Source: Faucicola sp048551375 (GTDB lineage Bacteria > Pseudomonadota > Gammaproteobacteria > Pseudomonadales > Moraxellaceae). Taken from it: a stretch of 64,000 nt of DNA. The translations under genes were made by a program, and so were the position numbers. The stretch covers positions 186,001 through 250,000 of the forward strand of contig NZ_JBLYZJ010000002.1 of NCBI RefSeq assembly GCF_048551375.1. The letters run 5' to 3'. This document shows, piece after piece, positions 15,305-22,270 of the stretch. Every line of letters begins with the position of its first letter. Position 1 is the stretch's first letter. The notes under the pieces are model-generated. The model saw only the letters and a program-made list of their open reading frames with translations, searched no databases and was not told the DNA's origin.

Positions 15305-16087
15305 TTATTGCCACGCCTCTTTTATCCAATCACTTGCCAAAACATGGCGATACCACTTGCCACCACCGCCAGCAATCGCATCAGGCGGATTGATTTCGCC
15401 ATGGAAAATCACAATTTTCGCCCCAATTGGTTTTTTGGGTGGTACAAAATACGCCATTGGGATTTTTTGCAAACAATGGTATTTAAAACTCACACACCAA
15501 GAAGCATCCCAATACTCTAAATGATGATGTTCACGCAAATAATTGGACAAATATGCCTGCTCATGGCGGACTTCTTGACGGATTTTTTCAAAATTTTTCT
15601 CAAAAAACTCAAGTAGGTTAGGGTAAGTATTATACCCCACTTTAAAACGATAAACTGATGAGTTACCCACCATTCGCCACGGTTTTTTCCAATCACGGAT
15701 AATCATCACGCTATCATCATGCTCTGCCTTGTGAGTAAAAAAGCAGTCGATATTATCCACGATGACAATATCAATATCCAAGAACAATGCCGTGCCTTTT
15801 AAACCATATAAATTCGGTGTAAAAGTCGTGAGTTTTTTCCATCCACGCTCGGGCAGATTATTGGGAAGATTTAAAGGCGGAATAGGGTAGCATTGAATGT
15901 CACTATCAATCCCTGTGTTATCATCAGTCAAGCACACCATCACAAACGGCAAGGTCAAATGACGCTTGACCATGCTATATAAGCGATTGACGTATTCTGC
16001 ACCGTATTTTGTTCCCCATTTCATACAGAGGACATAATTGGTGTCTGTATCATGGCGGTTTATTTGACAGTCTGCTTGATGGGTCAT
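15305..16087 (-). CDS. DXD-motif glycosyltransferase
   Basis: 260 aa from ATG 16087. A TTG 30 bases upstream is in frame but lacks a better RBS. YVLCMKWGTKYGAEYVNRLYSMVKRHL followed by MVCLTDD and LFLDIDIVIVDNID is the GT8/GT-A layout with the DxD metal site at LDIDIVI. Bacterial relatives occur in LOS and capsule loci. The C-terminal part (IGAKIVIFHGEINPPDA) resembles the closing block of the same enzymes. Upstream lies a palindrome (16122-16145) and then the LpxL-like gene. The donor sugar is unknown. Confidence 0.75.
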   Translation of the reverse strand: MTHQADCQINRHDTDTNYVLCMKWGTKYGAEYVNRLYSMVKRHLTLPFVMVCLTDDNTGIDSDIQCYPIPPLNLPNNLPERGWKKLTTFTPNLYGLKGTALFLDIDIVIVDNIDCFFTHKAEHDDSVMIIRDWKKPWRMVGNSSVYRFKVGYNTYPNLLEFFEKNFEKIRQEVRHEQAYLSNYLREHHHLEYWDASWCVSFKYHCLQKIPMAYFVPPKKPIGAKIVIFHGEINPPDAIAGGGGKWYRHVLASDWIKEAWQ

Positions 16088-16121
16088 TTTGCTATCCAAT
16101 GTTAGCGTTAAATCCAATGGG

Positions 16122-16145
16122 TAAGGTGCGTGTGACGCACCTTAC
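16122..16145. repeat. Palindromic repeat, family AAGGTGCGT/ACGCACCTT, copy 1
   Basis: TAAGGTGCGT-gtg-ACGCACCTTA is a near-perfect hairpin ending at the stop of the LpxL-like gene. Two more copies lie at 34544-34608. Confidence 0.7.
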
Positions 16146-17074
16146 TATTTCAACGTTAAGTTATTATCTTGATAAGTAGCCAACACTTGAGCCAGCTCAT
16201 TATCATCTAAGGCATACACATCATCGACATTCGGCACATATTTAAAGCGTCGATAGTTCCACATATAATGTGAGGGGAAACGTAAAATCATCGCTTCAAT
16301 CGCATGATTCATTGCCAAAGTTGCGGTTTCGATATCTTTGCTATACAGATTGGGATTGCTCAAGTCTTCACAATGAATATCAAAGCCATTGCCATCATCA
16401 CGTCTAACACATACCAAGCCGACAAGCCGACAACCTGTTTTACTGGCAAGTTTGGGGGCGAGGGTGCTGGTCATGGTCGGTATACCAAAAAACGGTACAA
16501 CCACACCGCCAGAAGGGTCTGGCACATGGTCAGGTAAAATAATACTAAAACCACCTTCTTTGAGGGTTTTAAAAATCGCTTTTACCCCTGTGGCATCGGT
16601 GGGAACAAGTGTAGCATTAAGGCGTTCACGCCCTGCCAATACGAATTCATTGGCGGATTTGCCTTTGACAGGTTTGTACATGATGGTGGGCGAGCCGAAC
16701 TGATTGAGCCATGCGTTCATCATCTCCCAAGTGCCAAGATGGGGGACGATGGCAAGCATACCTTTAGGGTCGGCAAGGGCGTCACGCAGGATATGTTGGT
16801 TATGCACGGTATGAATTTGGGCAATGCTCCACTCGACAGGCATCGCCCAACATTTGAATGATTCAACTGCATTTTTGGCTTGATTGGCGATGACGGCACG
16901 TTGAAGTTGCTCACGTTTATCATCGCTCAATTGCGGAAATACAAGACGTAAATTGGTGTGTAAGTTGCGATATACACTTTGTGATTTAAGCTGACCGATG
17001 ACCCAACTTGCCAGCGTGGCAAGGGCATATAACACCCACATGGGCAAATAACGAATCAGCTTAAATCCATTCAT
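16145..17074 (-). CDS. LpxL/HtrB-family lipid A acyltransferase
   Basis: 309 aa. One N-terminal hydrophobic segment (MWVLYALATLASWVIG) anchors it to the inner membrane. The catalytic HxxxxE-type motif is PHLGTWE near residue 110. Further family blocks are LPDHVPDPSGGVVVPFFGIP and the C-terminal HYMWNYRRFK, matching late acyltransferases that add secondary acyl chains to lipid A. Whether it is LpxL, LpxM or a paralogue cannot be told from one sequence. It lies between aspS (10-bp gap) and the LOS glycan genes, consistent with lipid A/LOS assembly. A palindromic repeat abuts its stop codon. Confidence 0.85.
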   Translation of the reverse strand: MNGFKLIRYLPMWVLYALATLASWVIGQLKSQSVYRNLHTNLRLVFPQLSDDKREQLQRAVIANQAKNAVESFKCWAMPVEWSIAQIHTVHNQHILRDALADPKGMLAIVPHLGTWEMMNAWLNQFGSPTIMYKPVKGKSANEFVLAGRERLNATLVPTDATGVKAIFKTLKEGGFSIILPDHVPDPSGGVVVPFFGIPTMTSTLAPKLASKTGCRLVGLVCVRRDDGNGFDIHCEDLSNPNLYSKDIETATLAMNHAIEAMILRFPSHYMWNYRRFKYVPNVDDVYALDDNELAQVLATYQDNNLTLK

Positions 17075-17083
17075 AGGTAGGCG

Positions 17084-18892
17084 TTATTCCGCTTTACCTT
17101 CGCTTTGTTTTTCACGCACACGAATACCCAATTCACGCAGTTGTTTGCTGTCAACAGGGGCAGGGGCATCAGTCAGCGGACATTCAGCAGTTTTGGTTTT
17201 TGGGAAGGCAATTACGTCACGAATCGACTGTGAACCCGTCATCAACATAATCAAACGGTCAAGACCAAACGCCAAACCACCATGTGGCGGCGCTCCGTAT
17301 TTTAACGCATTTAGCAAGAATGAGAATTTTTCTTCAGCTTCGGCTTCATCAATGCCTAGGGCTTCAAATACCGCTTTTTGCATATCTAACGTATTAATAC
17401 GAAGACTACCACCACCGATTTCAGTACCGTTTAACACCATATCATAAGCGATAGATAGGGCGGTTTCTGGGCTGTTTTTCATCTCTTCCACTGTGCCTTT
17501 CGGACGAGTGAATGGGTGATGCACCGAAGTCCATTTACCATCATCCGTTTCTTCAAACATTGGGAAATCCACAACCCATAATGGTGCCCATTCGCAAGTC
17601 GTCATCTCTAGGTCAAGACCGACTTTGACACGTAATGCACCCATTGCATCATTCACCACTTTGGCTTTGTCCGCACCAAAGAAAATAATATCGCCCGTTT
17701 GGGCTTCAGTGCGTTTCATCAACTCGACCAATACCTCATCGGTCATGTTTTTGATAATCGGTGATTGCAAGCCAGATTCTTTATCCACACCGTTGTTGAT
17801 GTTGCTCGCATCATTGACTTTGATATACGCCAAGCCTTTTGCCCCATAAATACCGACAAATTTGGTGTATTCGTCAATTTGTTTGCGAGTCATTTCGCCA
17901 CCGTTTGGCACACGCAACGCAACCACACGACCTTTTGGGTCTTGGGCAGGGGCAGAGAATACTTTAAATTCAACCGCTTGCATGATGTCGGCAACATCAA
18001 TCAGTTTCATCGGAATGCGTAAGTCAGGCTTGTCAGACGCATAGTCACGCATTGCATCAGCATAAGTCATGCGTGGAAAGTCGGCAAACTCAATACCAAT
18101 CATGGTTTTGAACAAATCTTTGGTCATGCCTTCTGCCAAATTCATAATGTCTTCATCACTCATAAATGACGTTTCGATGTCAATTTGGGTAAATTCTGGC
18201 TGACGGTCGGCACGCAAATCTTCATCACGGAAACATTTGGCAATTTGATAATAACGGTCAAAACCTGCCACCATCAATAGCTGTTTAAATAGCTGTGGCG
18301 ACTGGGGTAGGGCATAAAACTCGCCATTTGACACACGGCTTGGCACAAGATAATCCCTTGCACCCTCTGGTGTGGCACGAGTCAAAATTGGGGTTTCAAC
18401 GTCCAAAAATCCGTGGTCGTCAAGATAGCGTCTCATGGTTGACGTGGCTTTGGCACGGAATTTCATGCGTTCCAGCATCTCTGGACGACGCATATCAAGG
18501 AAGCGATATTTGAGGCGTAGCTCTTCTGATACGGTGACAAAGTCATCATTCAATGGGAATGGTGGGGTTTCTGATTCGGCAACGACTTCGATGGTTTCGG
18601 CAACCAATTCGATTTTACCGCTTTTATGCTCAAGGTTATAGGCATTTTCGTCCCTTGCACGCACTTTACCTGCGATTTGTAATAGGTATTCATTACGCAT
18701 TTTGCCAGACGCATCATACAGGGCAGGGTCGTCCGCTTTTTCAACGATAACCTGTAGCAAGCCTTCACGGTCACGCAAATCAAAGAAAATCACATGGCTG
18801 TGGTCACGGCGACGATGCACCCAGCCCACGACAGTGACGGTTTGCCCAATCTGTTCTTCGGTAAGATTACCAGCATAATGTGTACGCATCAT
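17084..18892 (-). CDS. aspS: Aspartyl-tRNA synthetase, likely non-discriminating
   Basis: 602 aa class II synthetase. An N-terminal OB fold with HRRRDHSHVIFFDLRDREG is followed by motif 2 (FRDEDLRADRQPEFTQID), the bacterial GAD insertion and motif 3 (GLAFGLDRL). It charges tRNA-Asp. His31, in RRRDH, matches the residue that makes the Pseudomonas enzyme able to charge tRNA-Asn as well, whereas E. coli AspRS has Leu30 there. With GatCAB this gives an indirect route to Asn-tRNA-Asn. Nothing else of that route is in the window. aspS is the known second border of the Acinetobacter LOS outer-core locus. Confidence 0.95.
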   Translation of the reverse strand: MMRTHYAGNLTEEQIGQTVTVVGWVHRRRDHSHVIFFDLRDREGLLQVIVEKADDPALYDASGKMRNEYLLQIAGKVRARDENAYNLEHKSGKIELVAETIEVVAESETPPFPLNDDFVTVSEELRLKYRFLDMRRPEMLERMKFRAKATSTMRRYLDDHGFLDVETPILTRATPEGARDYLVPSRVSNGEFYALPQSPQLFKQLLMVAGFDRYYQIAKCFRDEDLRADRQPEFTQIDIETSFMSDEDIMNLAEGMTKDLFKTMIGIEFADFPRMTYADAMRDYASDKPDLRIPMKLIDVADIMQAVEFKVFSAPAQDPKGRVVALRVPNGGEMTRKQIDEYTKFVGIYGAKGLAYIKVNDASNINNGVDKESGLQSPIIKNMTDEVLVELMKRTEAQTGDIIFFGADKAKVVNDAMGALRVKVGLDLEMTTCEWAPLWVVDFPMFEETDDGKWTSVHHPFTRPKGTVEEMKNSPETALSIAYDMVLNGTEIGGGSLRINTLDMQKAVFEALGIDEAEAEEKFSFLLNALKYGAPPHGGLAFGLDRLIMLMTGSQSIRDVIAFPKTKTAECPLTDAPAPVDSKQLRELGIRVREKQSEGKAE

Positions 18893-19110
18893 AACAACGC
18901 TTTCCTAAACTATATTCGCTATTTAAATGAAAAATTAAAATCAAAAAAAATTCAATCAACTATTATGCCGTTTTTGGGGCAAATTCTCAATGGTTTGGGT
19001 AAATTATATTGTGCTAAATTTCGCATCTTGAAAAATCTGACATCAACACCATAACAATAAAAATGACAAGCTTTTTACCGAATGTAAAATGTAAATAGGA
19101 ATACGATTAT

Positions 19111-20067
19111 ATGTTGTTTCAAAATGCCAAACATCCCATCGAACTTAAAATCACCCACTTAAATAAAGTTAAAAATAACCGTAAGCAACAACTGATGCTC
19201 GAAATGGGCGACAAAAAAGGCGTAAAAGCCTTTATTAAACAAACCCTTAAAGATAAAGCCAAAGCCCTTAAAAGCAAAAATAAACAACATCATGTATTTG
19301 TGCTTGATTTTTATGGCGATATCAAAGCCTCGCACGTTCAGCAATTACGAGAAGAAATCAGCACCATTTTGACCACTGCTGAAACAGGCGATGAAGTGGT
19401 AGTACGCCTTGAATCTGGCGGTGGTATGGTACACGCTTATGGCTTAGCAGCCGCCCAGCTCGCTCGTATCAAAGATGCAGGGCTGACGCTGACAGTATGT
19501 GTCGATAAAATCGCTGCCAGTGGGGGCTATATGATGGCGTGCGTGGCGGATAAGATTCTATCTGCACCCTTTGCCGTGGTTGGCTCGATTGGTGTGGTCG
19601 CTCAAGTGCCAAATTTCCATGATTTGCTTGAAAAACATGATGTGGATGTCAATGTGTTTACCGCAGGCAAATACAAACGCACGGTGACCGTGTTTGGTAA
19701 AAATACCGAAGAAGATAAAGCCAAATTTCAACAAGAATTGGAAGAAACCCACACCTTATTTCAAGATTTTGTTACCAAATACCGCCCACAGCTTGAACTT
19801 GATAAAGTGGCGACAGGCGAGCATTGGTACGGTGAAGATGCGATTAAGCTAAAATTAGTCGATAAACTCGAAACCTCGGATAGCTATATCATGGCAAAAA
19901 TGCAGGATAATGAGGTGTTTGCGATTCATTCTCGCCAAAAACCGACATTGGCAGAAAAATTGGGCTTTGCTCAAACGGCTCAGGCTTTGGTTGGCACGGT
20001 GGTGGAAAAACTGCCAGAGGCATTGCTGAAAATTGAAAATAGCAAATTGCCGATGTTTAAAAAGTAA
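19111..20067 (+). CDS. sohB: SohB-like S49 serine peptidase lacking the N-terminal membrane anchor
   Basis: 318 aa. Ser137 in KIAASGGYM and Lys189 in AGKYKRT form the Ser-Lys dyad at the 52-residue spacing known for SppA-type enzymes. Other SohB blocks are VFVLDFYGDI, VRLESGGGMVHAYGL, VGSIGVVAQVPNF and GEHWYGEDA. E. coli SohB (349 aa) begins with a transmembrane helix. Here the N-terminus is a charged Lys-rich stretch (~70 aa) with no hydrophobic segment. A TAG in frame 12 bp upstream excludes an extension. The TAGGAA just before the ATG supports the start. If correct, the enzyme is cytoplasmic or peripherally bound. The family call is firm. Confidence 0.85.
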   Translation: MLFQNAKHPIELKITHLNKVKNNRKQQLMLEMGDKKGVKAFIKQTLKDKAKALKSKNKQHHVFVLDFYGDIKASHVQQLREEISTILTTAETGDEVVVRLESGGGMVHAYGLAAAQLARIKDAGLTLTVCVDKIAASGGYMMACVADKILSAPFAVVGSIGVVAQVPNFHDLLEKHDVDVNVFTAGKYKRTVTVFGKNTEEDKAKFQQELEETHTLFQDFVTKYRPQLELDKVATGEHWYGEDAIKLKLVDKLETSDSYIMAKMQDNEVFAIHSRQKPTLAEKLGFAQTAQALVGTVVEKLPEALLKIENSKLPMFKK

Positions 20068-20154
20068 AAAAGATAGCAAAAGTTTGTTATTATTCAAATG
20101 ACAGATTTAGACCATGCTCAAAAAATCATAGATAAATCTGTCAAAATCCTGTCA

Positions 20155-20186
20155 AATAAAAAAGCCAACCACCTAAGTGATTGACT
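20155..20186 (-). terminator. Intrinsic terminator of ssrA
   Basis: Read on the minus strand: AGTCAATCAC, loop TTAG, GTGGTTGGCT (ten pairs, two of them G-U), then a run of T. It begins 15 bases after the mature tmRNA 3' end. Confidence 0.75.
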
Positions 20187-20200
20187 TTATTATAAATAAA

Positions 20201-20561
20201 TGGTGGAGATGGCGGGAGTTGAACCCGCGTCCGCCAGCACTACGCCCATGACTCTACATGTTTAGAGTCTGTCTATGGCTTTAATGCTTAGTGAACCGAC
20301 AGTCAGGATACCAAGCACGAGCCTCTAAAGTTTTGCTCAGATTGGCGAGACAACAACCTAAGCTATCCATCGTGCATTCGCTTCGGGGAGAGCAACCAGA
20401 CCAATGGCAATCTGTGCCGTCCCAAGCAGCCCTTAGGCTGCTAGAGCGTAAGTTTCGTCGTTTGCGACTAGTTTAAAATGTATATTTTATTTACGAGTGA
20501 ACATACTCACTCGACATGCATCATTGAGTTTCATCACCAGCGTCGAAGCCAGAACATCCCC
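20201..20561 (-). ncRNA. ssrA: Transfer-messenger RNA (tmRNA)
   Basis: 361 nt on the minus strand, from GGGGATGTTCTGGCTTCGAC to the genomically encoded CCA. The two ends form the alanyl-tRNA-like acceptor stem, and the 3' part carries the T-arm. The internal reading frame encodes the degradation tag ANDETYALAA followed by TAA (20433-20465), identical in its tail to other gammaproteobacteria. tmRNA with SmpB rescues ribosomes stalled on messages without stop codons and marks the products for proteolysis. The promoter and terminator are both visible. It is the classic one-piece form, not permuted. The apparent small ORFs inside it are not genes. Confidence 0.97.
20433..20465 (-). CDS. tmRNA-encoded proteolysis tag ANDETYALAA
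   Basis: The resume codon GCA is followed by AAC GAC GAA ACT TAC GCT CTA GCA GCC TAA on the minus strand, inside ssrA. It is translated only by trans-translation. Confidence 0.9.
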   Translation of the reverse strand, partial: ANDETYALAA

Positions 20562-20574
20562 AATAGGATTTATC

Positions 20575-20604
20575 ATTATATAAGATTAATTTATGATATT
20601 TCAA
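20575..20604 (-). promoter_or_regulatory. Sigma-70 promoter of ssrA
   Basis: TTGAAA (20599-20604 on the minus strand), 18-bp spacer, then a perfect TATAAT (20575-20580). It ends 13 bp before the tmRNA 5' end, leaving room for a short leader removed by RNase P. Confidence 0.8.
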
Positions 20605-20644
20605 GTGATTTTTGTAACTATTGATTTTTCTTAGCCCATTAAAC

Positions 20645-20680
20645 GTTAAGTATGCCAAATTGGGGACACGCCCTAATTAT
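20645..20680. repeat. Repeat with CCAAAT-GGGGACACGCCCTA core, copy 1
   Basis: It aligns with 62374-62409 over ~35 bases (CCAAAT.GGGACAC.CCCTA). In both places it lies directly after the stop of a leftward gene, here the DUF2868 gene. Confidence 0.45.
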
Positions 20681-20698
20681 TGGGTAGAAAATCAATGC

Positions 20699-22048
20699 CT
20701 AATGAATCCGCACCAATGGAATTTGGCGTTCTGCCAATGCAGTTTCCCATTGTTCTTTGCGAGTTTTCAGCTGTGCCAATTCGGTCGGACTAGGTAAAAA
20801 ATCCTTTTGAAAATCTAATAGTTGCACAATTAATCCACCTTTCGAATGTTGAGCAATGCTATCCAATTTTCGCATCGTGCCTCGGTCAGGTAGGGCTTGA
20901 GGGGGAATGCCAAGACACACTTGTACATTTTGTGAAGCCAACTGCTCAGTTAAACGAGCCATATCATCTCTGTCATCAACAATGCCAAAATTCTCAACAT
21001 TGTGACCAACTGCAAATTGATACCAAAACTCATCATCCACAGGGTATTCCAATAACGCCACCAGTTTTTTATGGGTGCTAACTTGGGCAGTTGGAGCGAC
21101 AGGTTTTAGCTCGGTGGGGCTGTCGTCTGGGTCGGTAATTTTTCGTTGCCAAAAGTCGATTATTTTTTGGTAATAAGGTTGTTTAATGTCCAGCTTCATT
21201 CGGCTAGAGCGTACCATAATTAGACAAAACAGCCACGCTATCAGCCGTGGGGCGATGCCATACATGACCAAGCTACCAATGAGCAACATCGCCCAACGAA
21301 ATGCCACCATTTGTGGTGTGATATCTGGGTTCATCTGAGCGGTGATGATATCTTGAGCGGATGGGGTGGGAAAACCGACTAGATTGGGTAACCATCCCAT
21401 GATATTAATCAAATCAACCACGGTTGAGTTTTGCAGCAGTGTTGATTCCCAAACAAAATTATAATTTTTTACCAGTAGTAGTAAAATCAACGATAGCAAC
21501 ATACCCAACAAACTTGCCAACCAAAATTGATGACTAATACGGCTAACAAACCATTTTGTGCCTGCGTGATTCAGTTGTTGTTGGTATAGTTCGACAGCCG
21601 TTTGGGTCAGTGTATCCTTACCTCGCACCAGTGTACTGGGGCTAAAAAAACTGCCCAACAATGTGGGTTTATTGCGAGGTGCAAATAGTAAATAGCCAAG
21701 CCATACCAATAACATCAAGGTATTAAAGCCCAATAAACTGGCTAAAATATAAAAAAAGTTGACTTTTTCGACCTGCATCACGCCAAATAGTCCGACAAAT
21801 CCCAACACAAACCACAATAAAGTTAATCCCCAAATTGAGCCATTGATACGGCTGTCGATGGTGGCAAGTAAATGAGCCAGTTTGCCATCACTGTCAATAC
21901 GAGTGGTTCGGTGACGTAATTTGGTGAGGGGTTCACTGGGTTCTTTTTGCAGTTTTTCGGTGATTAAAATAGGGTCAGCAGTGAAGATGTGGTTTTTTTC
22001 TTCAAGTAGGCGGACAAGTTCAGTCAGTTGGTCTTGGGGTGTGTACAT
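20699..22048 (-). CDS. DUF2868-domain membrane protein
   Basis: 449 aa. After a cytoplasmic start (~65 aa) there are four hydrophobic segments: near residues 72-90 (IWGLTLLWFVLGFVGLFGV), 98-122, 172-192 and 245-270. A soluble C-terminal region (~150 aa) follows. The layout and N-terminal TRIDSDGKLAHLLATIDSRI resemble DUF2868, which in many Proteobacteria is paired with a DUF3482 GTPase. No such partner is adjacent here. The C-terminal part (CLGIPPQALPDRGTMRKL, GGLIVQLLDFQKD) reads like the Rossmann-type tail of the family. Function unknown. It stands alone, leftward, between ssrA and the divergent lipoprotein gene. Confidence 0.7.
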   Translation of the reverse strand: MYTPQDQLTELVRLLEEKNHIFTADPILITEKLQKEPSEPLTKLRHRTTRIDSDGKLAHLLATIDSRINGSIWGLTLLWFVLGFVGLFGVMQVEKVNFFYILASLLGFNTLMLLVWLGYLLFAPRNKPTLLGSFFSPSTLVRGKDTLTQTAVELYQQQLNHAGTKWFVSRISHQFWLASLLGMLLSLILLLLVKNYNFVWESTLLQNSTVVDLINIMGWLPNLVGFPTPSAQDIITAQMNPDITPQMVAFRWAMLLIGSLVMYGIAPRLIAWLFCLIMVRSSRMKLDIKQPYYQKIIDFWQRKITDPDDSPTELKPVAPTAQVSTHKKLVALLEYPVDDEFWYQFAVGHNVENFGIVDDRDDMARLTEQLASQNVQVCLGIPPQALPDRGTMRKLDSIAQHSKGGLIVQLLDFQKDFLPSPTELAQLKTRKEQWETALAERQIPLVRIH

Positions 22049-22270
22049 AATTTATATTTTTTGTGAAAAATGTTACTCTACCATGATTTTGCCAAAAATT
22101 AAATTACAGATAAGTAGTCGATGACGATAAAGTATTTATCACCACTGACGCTAAATTAAAGGCTTGACTTTATTACTAATAAACATTAATTTATTGGATT
22201 ATAAAACAATACTAACACTTTTTTATATAAAAGTTAAAAATCATAACCAAATTCATGCCTAGGAAATACC

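Noticed and set aside
20291..20476. Open reading frame and tRNA-like sequence in this region
   Set aside because: They lie inside tmRNA; the tRNA-like end at 20201 is the tmRNA acceptor, not a separate tRNA.
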